NCBI GenBank assembly: GCA_028877215.1
Contig: JAPPFJ010000027.1
Coordinates: 124,001 to 188,000, forward strand
Length of the DNA stretch: 64,000 nt
DNA from: Gemmatimonadota bacterium
GTDB taxonomy: Bacteria > Latescibacterota > UBA2968 > GCA-2709665
Direction of reading: 5' to 3'
Shown: piece by piece, positions 9,595 through 17,568 of the stretch
How the letters are laid out: the number at the start of each line of letters is the position of its first letter
Numbering within the stretch: the first letter of the stretch is position 1
Notes under the pieces: generated by a model
Databases searched by the model: none
What the model was told of the DNA's origin: nothing
The model's input: the letters and a program-made list of their open reading frames with translations, nothing else
Made by a program: the position numbers and the translations under genes

Positions 9595-9622
9595 TTGACA
9601 GCAACCGATTTTAAATTAGATT
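9595..9622 (+). promoter_or_regulatory. Second TTGACA-N16-TAGATT box
   Basis: TTGACA at 9595-9600 and TAGATT at 9617-9622, about 100 bases upstream of the start codon at 9723. It resembles the first box 100 bases upstream, so the gene may have tandem promoters. Confidence 0.5.
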
Positions 9623-9722
9623 TTTTTAGGGAGAAACGCGCGGTGATGAAACGGCCCTGCCGACGCTGTCCACGCGTTTTGCTTCGATGACGGCGTATTT
9701 CAACCTGAAATCCGGGGAATTT

Positions 9723-10958
9723 ATGAGATCCATCGTATATATCGGCCTGTTGGTGTGTTTACCGGGCATCGTCTATATCGTTGCCGACGCGGGTCCCGCC
9801 AATGCGCAGGAAACGGCGGTAACGGCCGGCGACGTCGACATCGACGAGCCTGCAACCCTGAGGGCATTCGTGGAATACGCGAAAACGCAACTGGATGACA
9901 TCGCTGACGCCGCCGAACTGGCCGTCGTATGGAGCAGTATGCGTCTCGAGGGGGACTGGAAATCAGGAAATACATACCTGATTGTCGTCAACAGCCGGGG
10001 CTCCGTGCTGTTCCACGCCGATCAGCCCGATGCCGAGGGAAAGACCCTAAGGCGCATCGTCGATGCCAGGAGAGACAGCATTGGAAAGAATCTTCTCATG
10101 GAGGCGGCTGCCGGCGGAGGTTTTGTGGGTTACTACTGGGACGATCCGGATATGGAGGGTGACGACAGCAGTCACCCCAAGGTGGCCTATGCCACACAGT
10201 TTTTCTCGGAGGTAACCGACGAAAACTACATTCTGGTCGGCGGCTTTTACCAGGACCTGTCGGATCTGCCAGCCGGCGATCCCGTTTCCGTACCCCGCCC
10301 GGACATCACGGCCGGCGAGGTGGTGGACCGGGAGACCCTGAAGGCCTTTGTCGAAAGCGCCCTCAAGGCCTTTTCCATTGCGCTCGAGCGGATCGGGCCG
10401 GAGAAACTTACAACCATCCAGGAGGTCTTCAGAGTCGGCGGCGGACACTGGAAACACGGCTCGATCTATGCGTTCGTTTTTACAACCGGCGGGTTCCTGG
10501 TTTTTCACGGTGCGGAACCCGAGCGCGAGGGGCGACTCATCAACTTCGACCTTGAAGACGCCAACGGCGTAAAAATCGTGCAGGAGATCCTGAAGGCGGC
10601 TCGGGCCGGCGGGGGCTACGTCGAGTATGTGTGGGACGATCCCGCGAGGGACGAGGATGGAGACGGAGCGTTATTGGGCGACACGGTCGGCTCATTCAAG
10701 GTGAGTTACGCGCTGCTCCATACGCATCTTGGCGAAGAATACGTCATCGGGGCCGGCATCTATCGGCGCGGGCCCGACTTCGACGAAGACGGTATCGTGG
10801 GTTTCAACGATTTCATCCTGTTTGCCAGGCATTTCGGATTGGGCAGAAATGATGCGGGTTTCGACGGTCTTTACGACCTGAACAGCGATGGCGAGATTGC
10901 GTTTGCCGATTTCGTACTCTTTTCCGTGGACTTCGGTAAACGCGTGCGTTCGAATTGA
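9723..10958 (+). CDS. Exported protein with two Cache-type sensor domains and a dockerin-like EF-hand tail
   Basis: The start at 9723 gives a classic signal peptide (MRSIVYIGLLVCLPGIVYIV, cleavage near ANAQE) after a GGGGA ribosome binding site; an earlier in-frame start at 9687 would bury it. Two similar halves follow, at about residues 40-180 and 195-350. Each has the Cache pattern (GSVLFHADQPDAEGKTL, GGGFVGYYWDDP and KVAYATQFF in the first; FLVFHGAEPEREGRL, GGGYVEYVWDDP and KVSYALLHT in the second). Cache domains bind small ligands outside the cell, but no signalling domain is attached here. The C-terminus has two calcium-loop repeats (DFDEDGIVGFNDFILFARHFG and DLNSDGEIAFADFVLFSVDFG), as in dockerin type I. 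A secreted ligand-binding protein docked to a partner is plausible. Confidence 0.82.
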   Translation: MRSIVYIGLLVCLPGIVYIVADAGPANAQETAVTAGDVDIDEPATLRAFVEYAKTQLDDIADAAELAVVWSSMRLEGDWKSGNTYLIVVNSRGSVLFHADQPDAEGKTLRRIVDARRDSIGKNLLMEAAAGGGFVGYYWDDPDMEGDDSSHPKVAYATQFFSEVTDENYILVGGFYQDLSDLPAGDPVSVPRPDITAGEVVDRETLKAFVESALKAFSIALERIGPEKLTTIQEVFRVGGGHWKHGSIYAFVFTTGGFLVFHGAEPEREGRLINFDLEDANGVKIVQEILKAARAGGGYVEYVWDDPARDEDGDGALLGDTVGSFKVSYALLHTHLGEEYVIGAGIYRRGPDFDEDGIVGFNDFILFARHFGLGRNDAGFDGLYDLNSDGEIAFADFVLFSVDFGKRVRSN

Positions 10959-11139
10959 CAGCATCCGGCCCACTGGTTGTTGCTGCGGTCTGGAGGGACT
11001 CGAGAGCGAGGTGGCACGGGTCGGAATGACTGCAGTAGAGAAAGCGATTCGAGATGAGGCGTAAGGCGAGCCACCAGGTGGATTTCTCCCTCGGTCGAAG
11101 CGATACCAGATGGTAAATCGGGGTGAGAGGAAACTGTCC

Positions 11140-11184
11140 ATACCAAAGAGGGGCCGTGTAAATCACACGGCCCCTCTTTGGTAT
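11140..11184. terminator. Strong bidirectional terminator between convergent genes
   Basis: A perfect 20-bp inverted repeat (11140-11159 and 11165-11184) with a 5-base loop lies between the + strand Cache gene and the - strand LRR gene. Its GGGCCGTGT core is shared with the terminator at 4067. Confidence 0.9.
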
Positions 11185-11221
11185 ACGGGAACTCCGGTGA
11201 AAGATCCTTGCAGAACCGCAG

Positions 11222-13579
11222 TCAATTGACGGTAAACGTGTTCTCGCTGGAGTAGCTTCCCCTTTTACCGTCGATCGTAATCTCGGCGACCATCCGGTAT
11301 TCCCCGGTGCTGGTTGTCGAGTAAGGACACAGGCCCACGCGCAGCGTTCTTTCGATATCGACCCATGAATCCGCCTCTTTGCGTTGCCATTTCGACGTGT
11401 GTGTGGTGTACGCGGAACCCTCAATCGATATGCCAATCAGGGTGATGCACTGCTCTGTTGTCGATAGTACCAGGAATTCAACCCCCCCGTCCGATACGCG
11501 AAGCCCTGCCAGCGGCCTGATTTCCACGGGCACGGTTGTGGATTCCTCGCAATTCTCTCCGGTGGTACGGTCAATGTCCTCCAGCCACAACTGAAAGCCC
11601 TCGTCGAGCGGCGCGCAGAGTCCGGTGGCGTGAAACTGAAGATCTTCCATGCCGTTCAAATTGGTCAGGCTGAACGGCAGCGCGCCCGTCAGGTCCGCAT
11701 TATCGTTGACCCACAACTGCGCGAGGTCGGACAGATTCCCCATGGACTCAGGCAGCTCGCCGCTCAACGTGTTTTCGGAAAGATCCAACCATACCAGGGT
11801 GGACAATTTTCCCATCTCGGATGGAATGGGGCCGGTCAGCTTGTTGGCAGCGATCCAGAGCACCTCGATTGAGGCCATGTCTGCCAGTTCAGGCGGAAGT
11901 CCGCCGGTCAACTCATTCTTGTCGAGTTCCAGCCACGTCAGTTCGTCCAGTTGGCTGAATTCGGACGGAATCTCGCCCGTCAATTCGTTTTCGTTCAACC
12001 TGAGAACCTCCAAAACGGCGACGTTGGCCAGCATTGGGGGAATGGATCCGGTGAGTTCGTTTTCGTTAAGGTAGAGCCGCTGGAGGTGGGGCAGGTTACC
12101 AAGCGCCCCGGGTATCTCACCGGACAGTTTATTCGAGCTAAGCCATATCGAATTTACGTTGGTCATATTGCCCAGTTCGGCGGGTACTGTGCCGGTCAGT
12201 TCGTTTTCCGCGAAATCCAGGAATAACAGGTTCGTCAGCCTGCCTAATTCCGCGGGTATTTCGCCGCTCAACGCGTTCTTCCAGATCCACAGGATCTTGA
12301 GATTGGACAGGTCTCCCAGTTCTGCGGGGATTTCGCCGCTCAACTCGTTTTCGTCGAAATTCAGCCAACGCAGCTCAGCAAGGTCCCCGAGCTGCGCGGG
12401 TATGGTTCCGCTCAACTGGTTGGCGTTGAGGGCCAACCATCTGAGATTGGACAGGTTTCCCAGTTCGGCAGGGATCGTGCCGCTCAACGCATTCCGGTGC
12501 AGAAAGAGCACTTCATTACGGGTGTGATTTCCCAATTCTGGGGGAATGGGACCGGCAAGGCCATTCCTCTGAAGGTATAGGCGCCTGAGACGGGACAGAC
12601 TGCCCAGTTCAGACGGGATTTCGCCAGTCAGGTTGTTTTCGCTCAGGTTCACGACCGAAACGCGACCGTCGAAGGCGATCACGCCATGCCACGTGGAGAC
12701 GTGTTTGTCTGTCAGCCAGTTCGTCTTTTCCGTCCAGTCATCACCTCCCGTTGACCTGTAGAGCGCCACCAGGGCGTCGCGCTCGGCGGGGTCGACAAGC
12801 GGCGTGGGCAGCGGGAGTTCTTTTCCGAACTGGGCGGCGAATTCGAGATAATCGCCGAGCGCGACCGATCCGTCGTCATCCAGGTCGAACCGTCCGTCAA
12901 AAGAATCGTCCTCCTGCTGTGTCCCGAAATTGCTCGCGAACAGCAGGAAGTCGGACAGCGCAACCGTACCGTCCCCGTCGAAGTCGGCACGGTGCACGTC
13001 AAGGCCGGGGGACGGGGCCGCCGTACTGTCCTGGAGGGAAATATCGATGTCAAACGACGCGGTTTCCTCGCGGTATCGGCCCAGGTGAATGTCACCGTGG
13101 GCCAGCCGGATCGTGGTGCTCGAAAAAGACTCAGACGTTCGAAAACGTGCGGTACCCACAAGGCCGGCTCGAGGCGTGGTGCGGCTCGCAAACGGCCAGA
13201 CGGTGATCTCCACGGACGTCGGATGCGTTTCTTCCCGTGTCACCGCCACGGCATTGGTCATGATCCCGCCGACGTCGAACCCGTCGAAGAGGACCTGTCG
13301 CGCGTCGTATTGAAAGAGCATGGAGACGGAGGTTGCCCCCTGGATGTCATCGCCGAAAACCTGAATGGTGACGATTTCCTCTGCGGAGACTTCAAGAGAC
13401 TTCGCGCCCTGGTCGCCCTCCGCCCCGTCCAGATCGGGAGAAAGCGAAAACGGACTCTGCGAAGATATCGGCTGTGGGTCAATCCACAGGACCAGGGCGA
13501 CGATTGCAAATGACAACACCGCCGCCACACCGAAATACCGGGTGGGCCAACGAGAGGAATGACTTCTCGATTCGGGCAT
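11222..13579 (-). CDS. Secreted plant-type leucine-rich-repeat protein with cohesin-like and dockerin-like modules
   Basis: The start at 13579 follows AGGAGA at good spacing and gives a signal anchor (VAAVLSFAIVALVLWI). Longer starts have no comparable support. Domains in order are a cohesin-like beta domain (SMLFQYDARQVLFDGFDVGG), two EF-hand loops (DFDGDGTVALSDFLLFASNFG and DLDDDGSVALGDYLEFAAQFG), and a capping segment (ALVALYRSTGGDDWTEKTNW). Then come 14 LRR units of 24 residues with the plant-type consensus NxLxGxIPxELGNL, and a beta-rich C-terminal domain of about 150 residues. Such LRRs bind proteins or peptides. With its neighbours it suggests cell-surface protein assembly through cohesin-dockerin-like contacts. 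Length is 785 residues and it is transcribed alone. Confidence 0.88.
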   Translation of the reverse strand: MPESRSHSSRWPTRYFGVAAVLSFAIVALVLWIDPQPISSQSPFSLSPDLDGAEGDQGAKSLEVSAEEIVTIQVFGDDIQGATSVSMLFQYDARQVLFDGFDVGGIMTNAVAVTREETHPTSVEITVWPFASRTTPRAGLVGTARFRTSESFSSTTIRLAHGDIHLGRYREETASFDIDISLQDSTAAPSPGLDVHRADFDGDGTVALSDFLLFASNFGTQQEDDSFDGRFDLDDDGSVALGDYLEFAAQFGKELPLPTPLVDPAERDALVALYRSTGGDDWTEKTNWLTDKHVSTWHGVIAFDGRVSVVNLSENNLTGEIPSELGSLSRLRRLYLQRNGLAGPIPPELGNHTRNEVLFLHRNALSGTIPAELGNLSNLRWLALNANQLSGTIPAQLGDLAELRWLNFDENELSGEIPAELGDLSNLKILWIWKNALSGEIPAELGRLTNLLFLDFAENELTGTVPAELGNMTNVNSIWLSSNKLSGEIPGALGNLPHLQRLYLNENELTGSIPPMLANVAVLEVLRLNENELTGEIPSEFSQLDELTWLELDKNELTGGLPPELADMASIEVLWIAANKLTGPIPSEMGKLSTLVWLDLSENTLSGELPESMGNLSDLAQLWVNDNADLTGALPFSLTNLNGMEDLQFHATGLCAPLDEGFQLWLEDIDRTTGENCEESTTVPVEIRPLAGLRVSDGGVEFLVLSTTEQCITLIGISIEGSAYTTHTSKWQRKEADSWVDIERTLRVGLCPYSTTSTGEYRMVAEITIDGKRGSYSSENTFTVN

Positions 13580-13822
13580 GGTTTCGACTCTCCTGATGCA
13601 ATAGCGTCGGTCTGAATTCCCACATTTAACATAAGGGATTCCAAGGGTTTCAACAAGGGCATTGCAGGTTGTCATTTCGGTTGCGAATGGGAATGCGCTC
13701 TGCGAAGGGTCGGATTTCCGGCGCTTGACCGACGGACACAAATCCTTCACCCTATCAAACGGCCGAACTTGCGGGTATCGATGGACCACAGCATTCGTTT
13801 CGTCAAATAATGCAACCGAGTC

Positions 13823-13847
13823 GTTGACAACGGATCTGTTGTATATT
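13823..13847 (+). promoter_or_regulatory. GTTGACAAC...GTTGTATATT box, possible promoter/operator
   Basis: It shares GTTGACAAC and GTTGTATATT, with the same 6-base gap between ACAAC and GTTGT, with the promoter at 4216. The spacing of TTGACA (13824-13829) to TATATT (13842-13847) is only 12, so the active -10 is uncertain. The stretch 13580-14066 holds no gene; it contains this box and the promoter at 13984. Confidence 0.4.
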
Positions 13848-13983
13848 CAATTTACACGATTCATATCCACCTTCCGGAACGGGTCCTTTTGTGGCAATCA
13901 GCAACCGGACGACCTATGATAGAATTCACACCGAAAGCGGCCCCTTCCACCCGTCATCGGCCTTTAAGCAACGCCCAATGGGG

Positions 13984-14012
13984 TTGACAGTAGCGGATTT
14001 ATGCAATAGATT
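13984..14012 (+). promoter_or_regulatory. Promoter TTGACA-N17-TAGATT for the cohesin/sorting-domain gene
   Basis: TTGACA (13984-13989) and TAGATT (14007-14012) lie 55 bases upstream of the ATG at 14067. The box and the downstream ACCAGGTTCT leader are shared with 9492. Confidence 0.65.
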
Positions 14013-14066
14013 TCGGATAGGAATTGATCGTGATTCAGGAGAACCAGGTTCTTAAGGAGTTACGAT

Positions 14067-15149
14067 ATGAGACGGACGTTTGTCCCGGCCGTCTGCGCGG
14101 CGCTGGTTTTTTTCGGGCCGGTCTTTGCCGATGAACTGACCACGGACGACGGGAAGCGCGCCAATGCAAATCCGAAGGCGCGGCTGTTAAGCGTCCTGAA
14201 TGGGGGCAGGAGTTTTCTGCCGAATCCCGCTCCTTCGACGGAAGAAGGGACATTGAAGGGATACGGGCTTTCGCTGGAACACGTTCCCTCGAAGTACGAG
14301 ATGGTAGACGGTCGTGCGTTGAGCGTGGACCCGCTGGACGCCGAGGGCCGGGAACGATCGCTGTCATCGAAGGCAACGAATTTCGGGGAAGGAAAATCCA
14401 GCGGAAAACTGACGAGTGGTTTGAACATAACCGGGGGCCGGAACGCTTTTGCTGCGCTTATGCTGGAAAAGGTTGAGGACTCGAGCGCAGACGAAGACCT
14501 CCTGAAACTCCACGTCTCACTGGCGCGTACGAAGGACCTGAAGGGGTACGGGTTCTCGCTGCTTTACGACCCTGCGAAGTACGAGTTCGTTAAAGCCAGA
14601 GAACTGGAAGAAAATCTGCTCAAATCCGGCGCAGGTCGGCAGACACTGTTCGTATCCGCGAACCACGCGCCGGGCAGGCTGGATCTCGGCGCGGTGAAGG
14701 TCGACGGGCAGGGCGTCAGTGGCGACGGAAAGCTCGTCGAGCTTATCTTCAAGACAGAAGGCGCGGCCTCGTCAGGCGACTTCAGGGTTTCGGAGGGGGT
14801 GCTCATAGGACTCGACGGCGCTATCGACCGGTTGACGAACGTCGATTTAGACCGTCTGTCGTCACTGCCCGGCGAATACGAACTGGACCAGAATGTACCG
14901 AACCCGTTCAACCCTTCCACCGTTATCGGATACCGGATACCGGAGGCGGGCCCGGTCCGGCTGGCCGTCTATAACCTTCTGGGCCAGGAGGTGCGCGTTC
15001 TGGTGGACCTTTATATGGAGGCAGGTTCCTTCACGGCGACCTGGGACGGGAAGGATGAAATGGGTCGGCAGGTGTCCAGCGGCATCTATCTATACAGGAT
15101 TCAGGCAGGCGGTTCCTCGGTGTCAAGACGTATGTTGTTCCTGAAATAG
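14067..15149 (+). CDS. Secreted cohesin-domain protein with C-terminal FlgD-like/type IX sorting domain
   Basis: ATG 14067 follows AAGGAG, and residues 1-22 are a signal peptide (VCAALVFFGPVFA). The motif GYGLSLEHVPSKYEMVDGRAL near residues 67-90 is repeated in fuller form as GYGFSLLYDPAKYEFVKAREL near 160-180, within a cohesin-like domain (about 130-265). The last 90 residues are a FlgD-like Ig fold: LDQNVPNPFNPSTVIGYRIP, VYNLLGQEVRVLVD, and the end GIYLYRIQAGG...MLFLK. In Bacteroidota and related FCB phyla this domain directs type IX export and surface attachment. Length is 360 residues. It probably presents a cohesin at the cell surface, where dockerin-like tails of neighbours could bind. 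Confidence 0.88.
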   Translation: MRRTFVPAVCAALVFFGPVFADELTTDDGKRANANPKARLLSVLNGGRSFLPNPAPSTEEGTLKGYGLSLEHVPSKYEMVDGRALSVDPLDAEGRERSLSSKATNFGEGKSSGKLTSGLNITGGRNAFAALMLEKVEDSSADEDLLKLHVSLARTKDLKGYGFSLLYDPAKYEFVKARELEENLLKSGAGRQTLFVSANHAPGRLDLGAVKVDGQGVSGDGKLVELIFKTEGAASSGDFRVSEGVLIGLDGAIDRLTNVDLDRLSSLPGEYELDQNVPNPFNPSTVIGYRIPEAGPVRLAVYNLLGQEVRVLVDLYMEAGSFTATWDGKDEMGRQVSSGIYLYRIQAGGSSVSRRMLFLK

Positions 15150-15179
15150 ACCATGCTTGACCTCGCAGAGGGATACACG

Positions 15180-15206
15180 GGCCGCCCGAACGTGAGGCGG
15201 CCTTTT
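15180..15206 (+). terminator. Rho-independent terminator
   Basis: Stem GGCCGCC (15180-15186) and GGCGGCC (15196-15202) followed by TTTT. It lies directly after the cohesin/sorting-domain gene. Confidence 0.75.
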
Positions 15207-15242
15207 CCATTCCAGTCGATCATCCTGTGGAAGGAAGGAAAC

Positions 15243-16148
15243 ATGCCCCGATTTTGCGCAACCGCCCTGGCGGTCCTGGCTACGCTCGGATTCGTCCCGC
15301 CGGTCGTCGCGGAGACGACGGACTTCTATGCGCACTGGGCGGACGGCAAGGCGGAGATCTCCAGCTATCGCGTGGCGCAGCCTCGTTACGGAGAGTCACG
15401 CGAGGGCTACGGCGTCCTCATTTTCGTCACGGAAGACCTGAACCGAAAGACCTACATCAAGGTGGAGTCGCCGACGCCGCCCCCAGAGAGAGTCTACGTT
15501 CTCAAACTGAACAACGTCCTGAAGTTCACCACCGGCATCTATGATTATTCGGTCATGACATCCGTCTTCAGCGCCGTTGAGGGCCTTAGCGGTACCGGTC
15601 CTTTCGAACTGATGAAAGTGAACCTGAGTTCGCAGGAGTGGTGCGGTCATATTTTCGATGAAATTCGCGTGGATGACGGCAAACTGCGCGGCGCCCTGAA
15701 CAGCTATTTCGAACGTGAAGGCCTCCGTACATACAGTCTGGACATGCCCGAAGGCTTTCAGAGCGAAGACCATCTGCTCATCCGGATCCGGGAGCTCAAG
15801 GGTCCAATCATGCGGGCGGGCGAATCGAGGCCGGTCCGGCTTCTGCGCAGCCTCTGGTCGTTCCGGACGCGGCACCGCCCCCACGTCCTGGTGGACGCAC
15901 GGTTGAGCAAAGGGAAGCCGGAGACGATCACCGTTTCGAATGAGCGCCACAAAGCGACACCATGGCGCTGGGAGACGGACCGGTGGAACACGACGGTCTG
16001 GGTTGAAGCAGCGTACCCCCGCCGTATACTGAAATGGGAGGACGGGGCGGGCGCCCGCGCGGAACTGATGGTGACCCTCCGCGAACCTTACTGGCGTCAA
16101 AAGGCGCTGAGCGACGAAGTCTACCGGAAACGGTTGGGGATCCCCTGA
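15243..16148 (+). CDS. Secreted protein of unknown function
   Basis: I choose ATG 15243 because it follows GGAAGGAAGG and opens a signal peptide (MPRFCATALAVLATLGF...VVA, cleavage before ETTD). The mature part has the stretches YAHWADGKAEISSYRVAQPR, GYGVLIFVTEDLNRKTYIKV, LKLNNVLKFTTGIYDYSVMT and KVNLSSQEWCGHIFDE. I recall these from an uncharacterised exported family found in myxobacteria and Bacteroidota. No catalytic motif or membrane helix is visible after the signal. It is 301 residues and sits 22 bases before the ankyrin gene, so they may be co-transcribed. Confidence 0.8.
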   Translation: MPRFCATALAVLATLGFVPPVVAETTDFYAHWADGKAEISSYRVAQPRYGESREGYGVLIFVTEDLNRKTYIKVESPTPPPERVYVLKLNNVLKFTTGIYDYSVMTSVFSAVEGLSGTGPFELMKVNLSSQEWCGHIFDEIRVDDGKLRGALNSYFEREGLRTYSLDMPEGFQSEDHLLIRIRELKGPIMRAGESRPVRLLRSLWSFRTRHRPHVLVDARLSKGKPETITVSNERHKATPWRWETDRWNTTVWVEAAYPRRILKWEDGAGARAELMVTLREPYWRQKALSDEVYRKRLGIP

Positions 16149-16170
16149 ACCACGTTATGGAGGAAAGAGA

Positions 16171-16920
16171 ATGACGCCGATCGAACAGGCGCGCGAAGCC
16201 ATTGAACAGAGCGATATGGAAGGGCTGAAGATGCTCATCGAGTCGCATCCGGAATTGCCCAACCTCAGGTCGGAAGAAAACGATCGCACGCTCCTGCATA
16301 CCATCGCGGACTATCCGGGCCACAAACCGAAGGGCGTGGCGATGGCCAGGCTGCTCATCGAGGCGGGGGCCGACGTGAACGCGCGTTTCCAGCACGGGCA
16401 GATTGAAGCGGTGAAGGAGACGCCGCTGCACTGGGCGGCGAGCAATGACGACGTCGACCTGGCTGAACTGCTCCTGGATAACGGGGCGGATATCGATATT
16501 GACTGCGGGGTGATTGCGAACGGGACGCCGATCTGGAACGCCGTCATCTTTCGGTGTCTGAACGTCGCCCGGCTGTTGATCGACCGGGGCGCGGCGTCGA
16601 ATCTCATGACGGCCGCGGGCGCAGGACGGAGAGATCTCGTGGATCGGTATTTCGATGAGGATGGGAACGTAACGGAAAACGCAGGCGCCCTGCCCTGCTG
16701 GGATCCGCCGAGACCGCCGAAGACGGCGCTGGACAGCGCGTTCGGCCTTGCGTGTCGAAACGGCCACGCGACCATCGCCAGAATTCTCTACGAACGCGGC
16801 GCCGATCCGGATTGGGTCAACCCGGCCGGTGAATCCGTGTACCAGCAGGCAAAGTCGGGCGGACACAAGATCGTCATGGACTGGATGAAAGCGCGCGGCA
16901 TCGCGCCGGATGGCGTTTGA
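16171..16920 (+). CDS. Ankyrin-repeat protein
   Basis: The 249-residue protein follows a GGAGG site at 6-10 bases. Ankyrin units are seen as MARLLIEAGADVNARF, ETPLHWAASNDDVDLAELLL, TPIWNAVIFRCLNVARLLID, and later SAFGLACRNGHATIARILYE. The middle (about residues 150-190) is less regular. Ankyrin stacks bind other proteins. There is no signal peptide, so it probably acts in the cytoplasm. It may share a transcript with the upstream secreted protein gene. Confidence 0.88.
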   Translation: MTPIEQAREAIEQSDMEGLKMLIESHPELPNLRSEENDRTLLHTIADYPGHKPKGVAMARLLIEAGADVNARFQHGQIEAVKETPLHWAASNDDVDLAELLLDNGADIDIDCGVIANGTPIWNAVIFRCLNVARLLIDRGAASNLMTAAGAGRRDLVDRYFDEDGNVTENAGALPCWDPPRPPKTALDSAFGLACRNGHATIARILYERGADPDWVNPAGESVYQQAKSGGHKIVMDWMKARGIAPDGV

Positions 16921-16968
16921 GATGGCGGGTATCTGCAACGCCTGGCACGCGTTTCCGGGCTTGAGTTG

Positions 16969-16996
16969 TTGACAGAAGTCAGGCTGGGGCTATATT
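16969..16996 (+). promoter_or_regulatory. Promoter TTGACA-N16-TATATT for the toxin-antitoxin pair
   Basis: TTGACA (16969-16974) and TATATT (16991-16996). The context GGGCTATATTTTCAG is identical to that of the tmRNA promoter at 54148. Confidence 0.7.
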
Positions 16997-17046
16997 TTCA
17001 GTATGTCAATCGTTATGGATGACGATTTCTTGCAGGAGAGGACGTT

Positions 17047-17271
17047 ATGGCGACCCTGATTGAACGTATCACGGTAAATCCAAAACAGTGCGGGGGACGT
17101 CCCTGTATACGCGGCATGCGCATCCGCGTGACTGATGTGCTGAATCTGCTTGCTCATGACCTCACCCGGGAACAGATTCTGACTGAGCATCCGGACCTTG
17201 AGCTTGAGGACATTCGCGCCTGTCTGCGTTTTGCGATCGATCGCCTTAATCACCCGGTTCTCGCCGCATGA
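17047..17271 (+). CDS. DUF433 antitoxin-like protein
   Basis: The 74-residue protein has the DUF433 signature: RITVNPKQCGGRPCIRGMRI, VTDVLNLLAHDLTREQIL, and PDLELEDIRACLRFA. The fold is a small winged helix related to MerR/HTH antitoxins. In many genomes it precedes a DUF5615 PIN-like toxin, as here, with an ATGA overlap at 17268-17271. AGGAGAGG supports the start. It probably binds DNA at its own promoter and neutralises the toxin. Confidence 0.9.
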   Translation: MATLIERITVNPKQCGGRPCIRGMRIRVTDVLNLLAHDLTREQILTEHPDLELEDIRACLRFAIDRLNHPVLAA

Positions 17272-17450
17272 CGCTCTGGCTCGATGCACATCTCTCACCC
17301 CATCTAGTTCCGTGGATCCAGGAAAACATCGGCATTGCAGTTCTTCATATACGTGACCTGGATCTAATTGAAGCTGAGGACTCCAAGGTTTTCTACAGTG
17401 CCCGACAGGCAGACGCGCCGGAGCGGCTCAGTGTGGAGTTTGATATCTGA
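17268..17450 (+). pseudogene. DUF5615 PIN-like toxin, C-terminally truncated
   Basis: The first 47 residues or so (MTLWLDAHLSPHLVPWIQEN ... LHIRDLDLIEAEDSKVFYSA) match the N-terminus of DUF5615 PIN-like nucleases, with the early acidic residue D6. Complete family members are about 110-120 residues with further acidic active-site residues (KDxDF). Here the frame turns into unrelated sequence after about residue 47 and stops at 60. A dispersed palindromic repeat lies 20 bases further on. The toxin is most likely inactive. The start overlaps the antitoxin stop. Confidence 0.75.
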
Positions 17451-17470
17451 CGCGCAGGGCGCCGAAACCA

Positions 17471-17502
17471 GGGCAACCACAAGGGTTGCCCCTACTACCG
17501 AC
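17471..17502. repeat. Dispersed palindromic repeat (GGGCAACC...GGTTGCCC type)
   Basis: GGGCAACC-ACAA-GGGTTGCCCCTAC is the reverse complement of the repeat type at 22031 and 37179. These are short REP-like hairpins seen between genes in many environmental genomes. Confidence 0.7.
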
Positions 17503-17568
17503 CCAGGCGGGATTGGAAAGATGGGTAAGGCGATCGATGGATGGCGGTCCGGGGGAATGGTACCGTGT

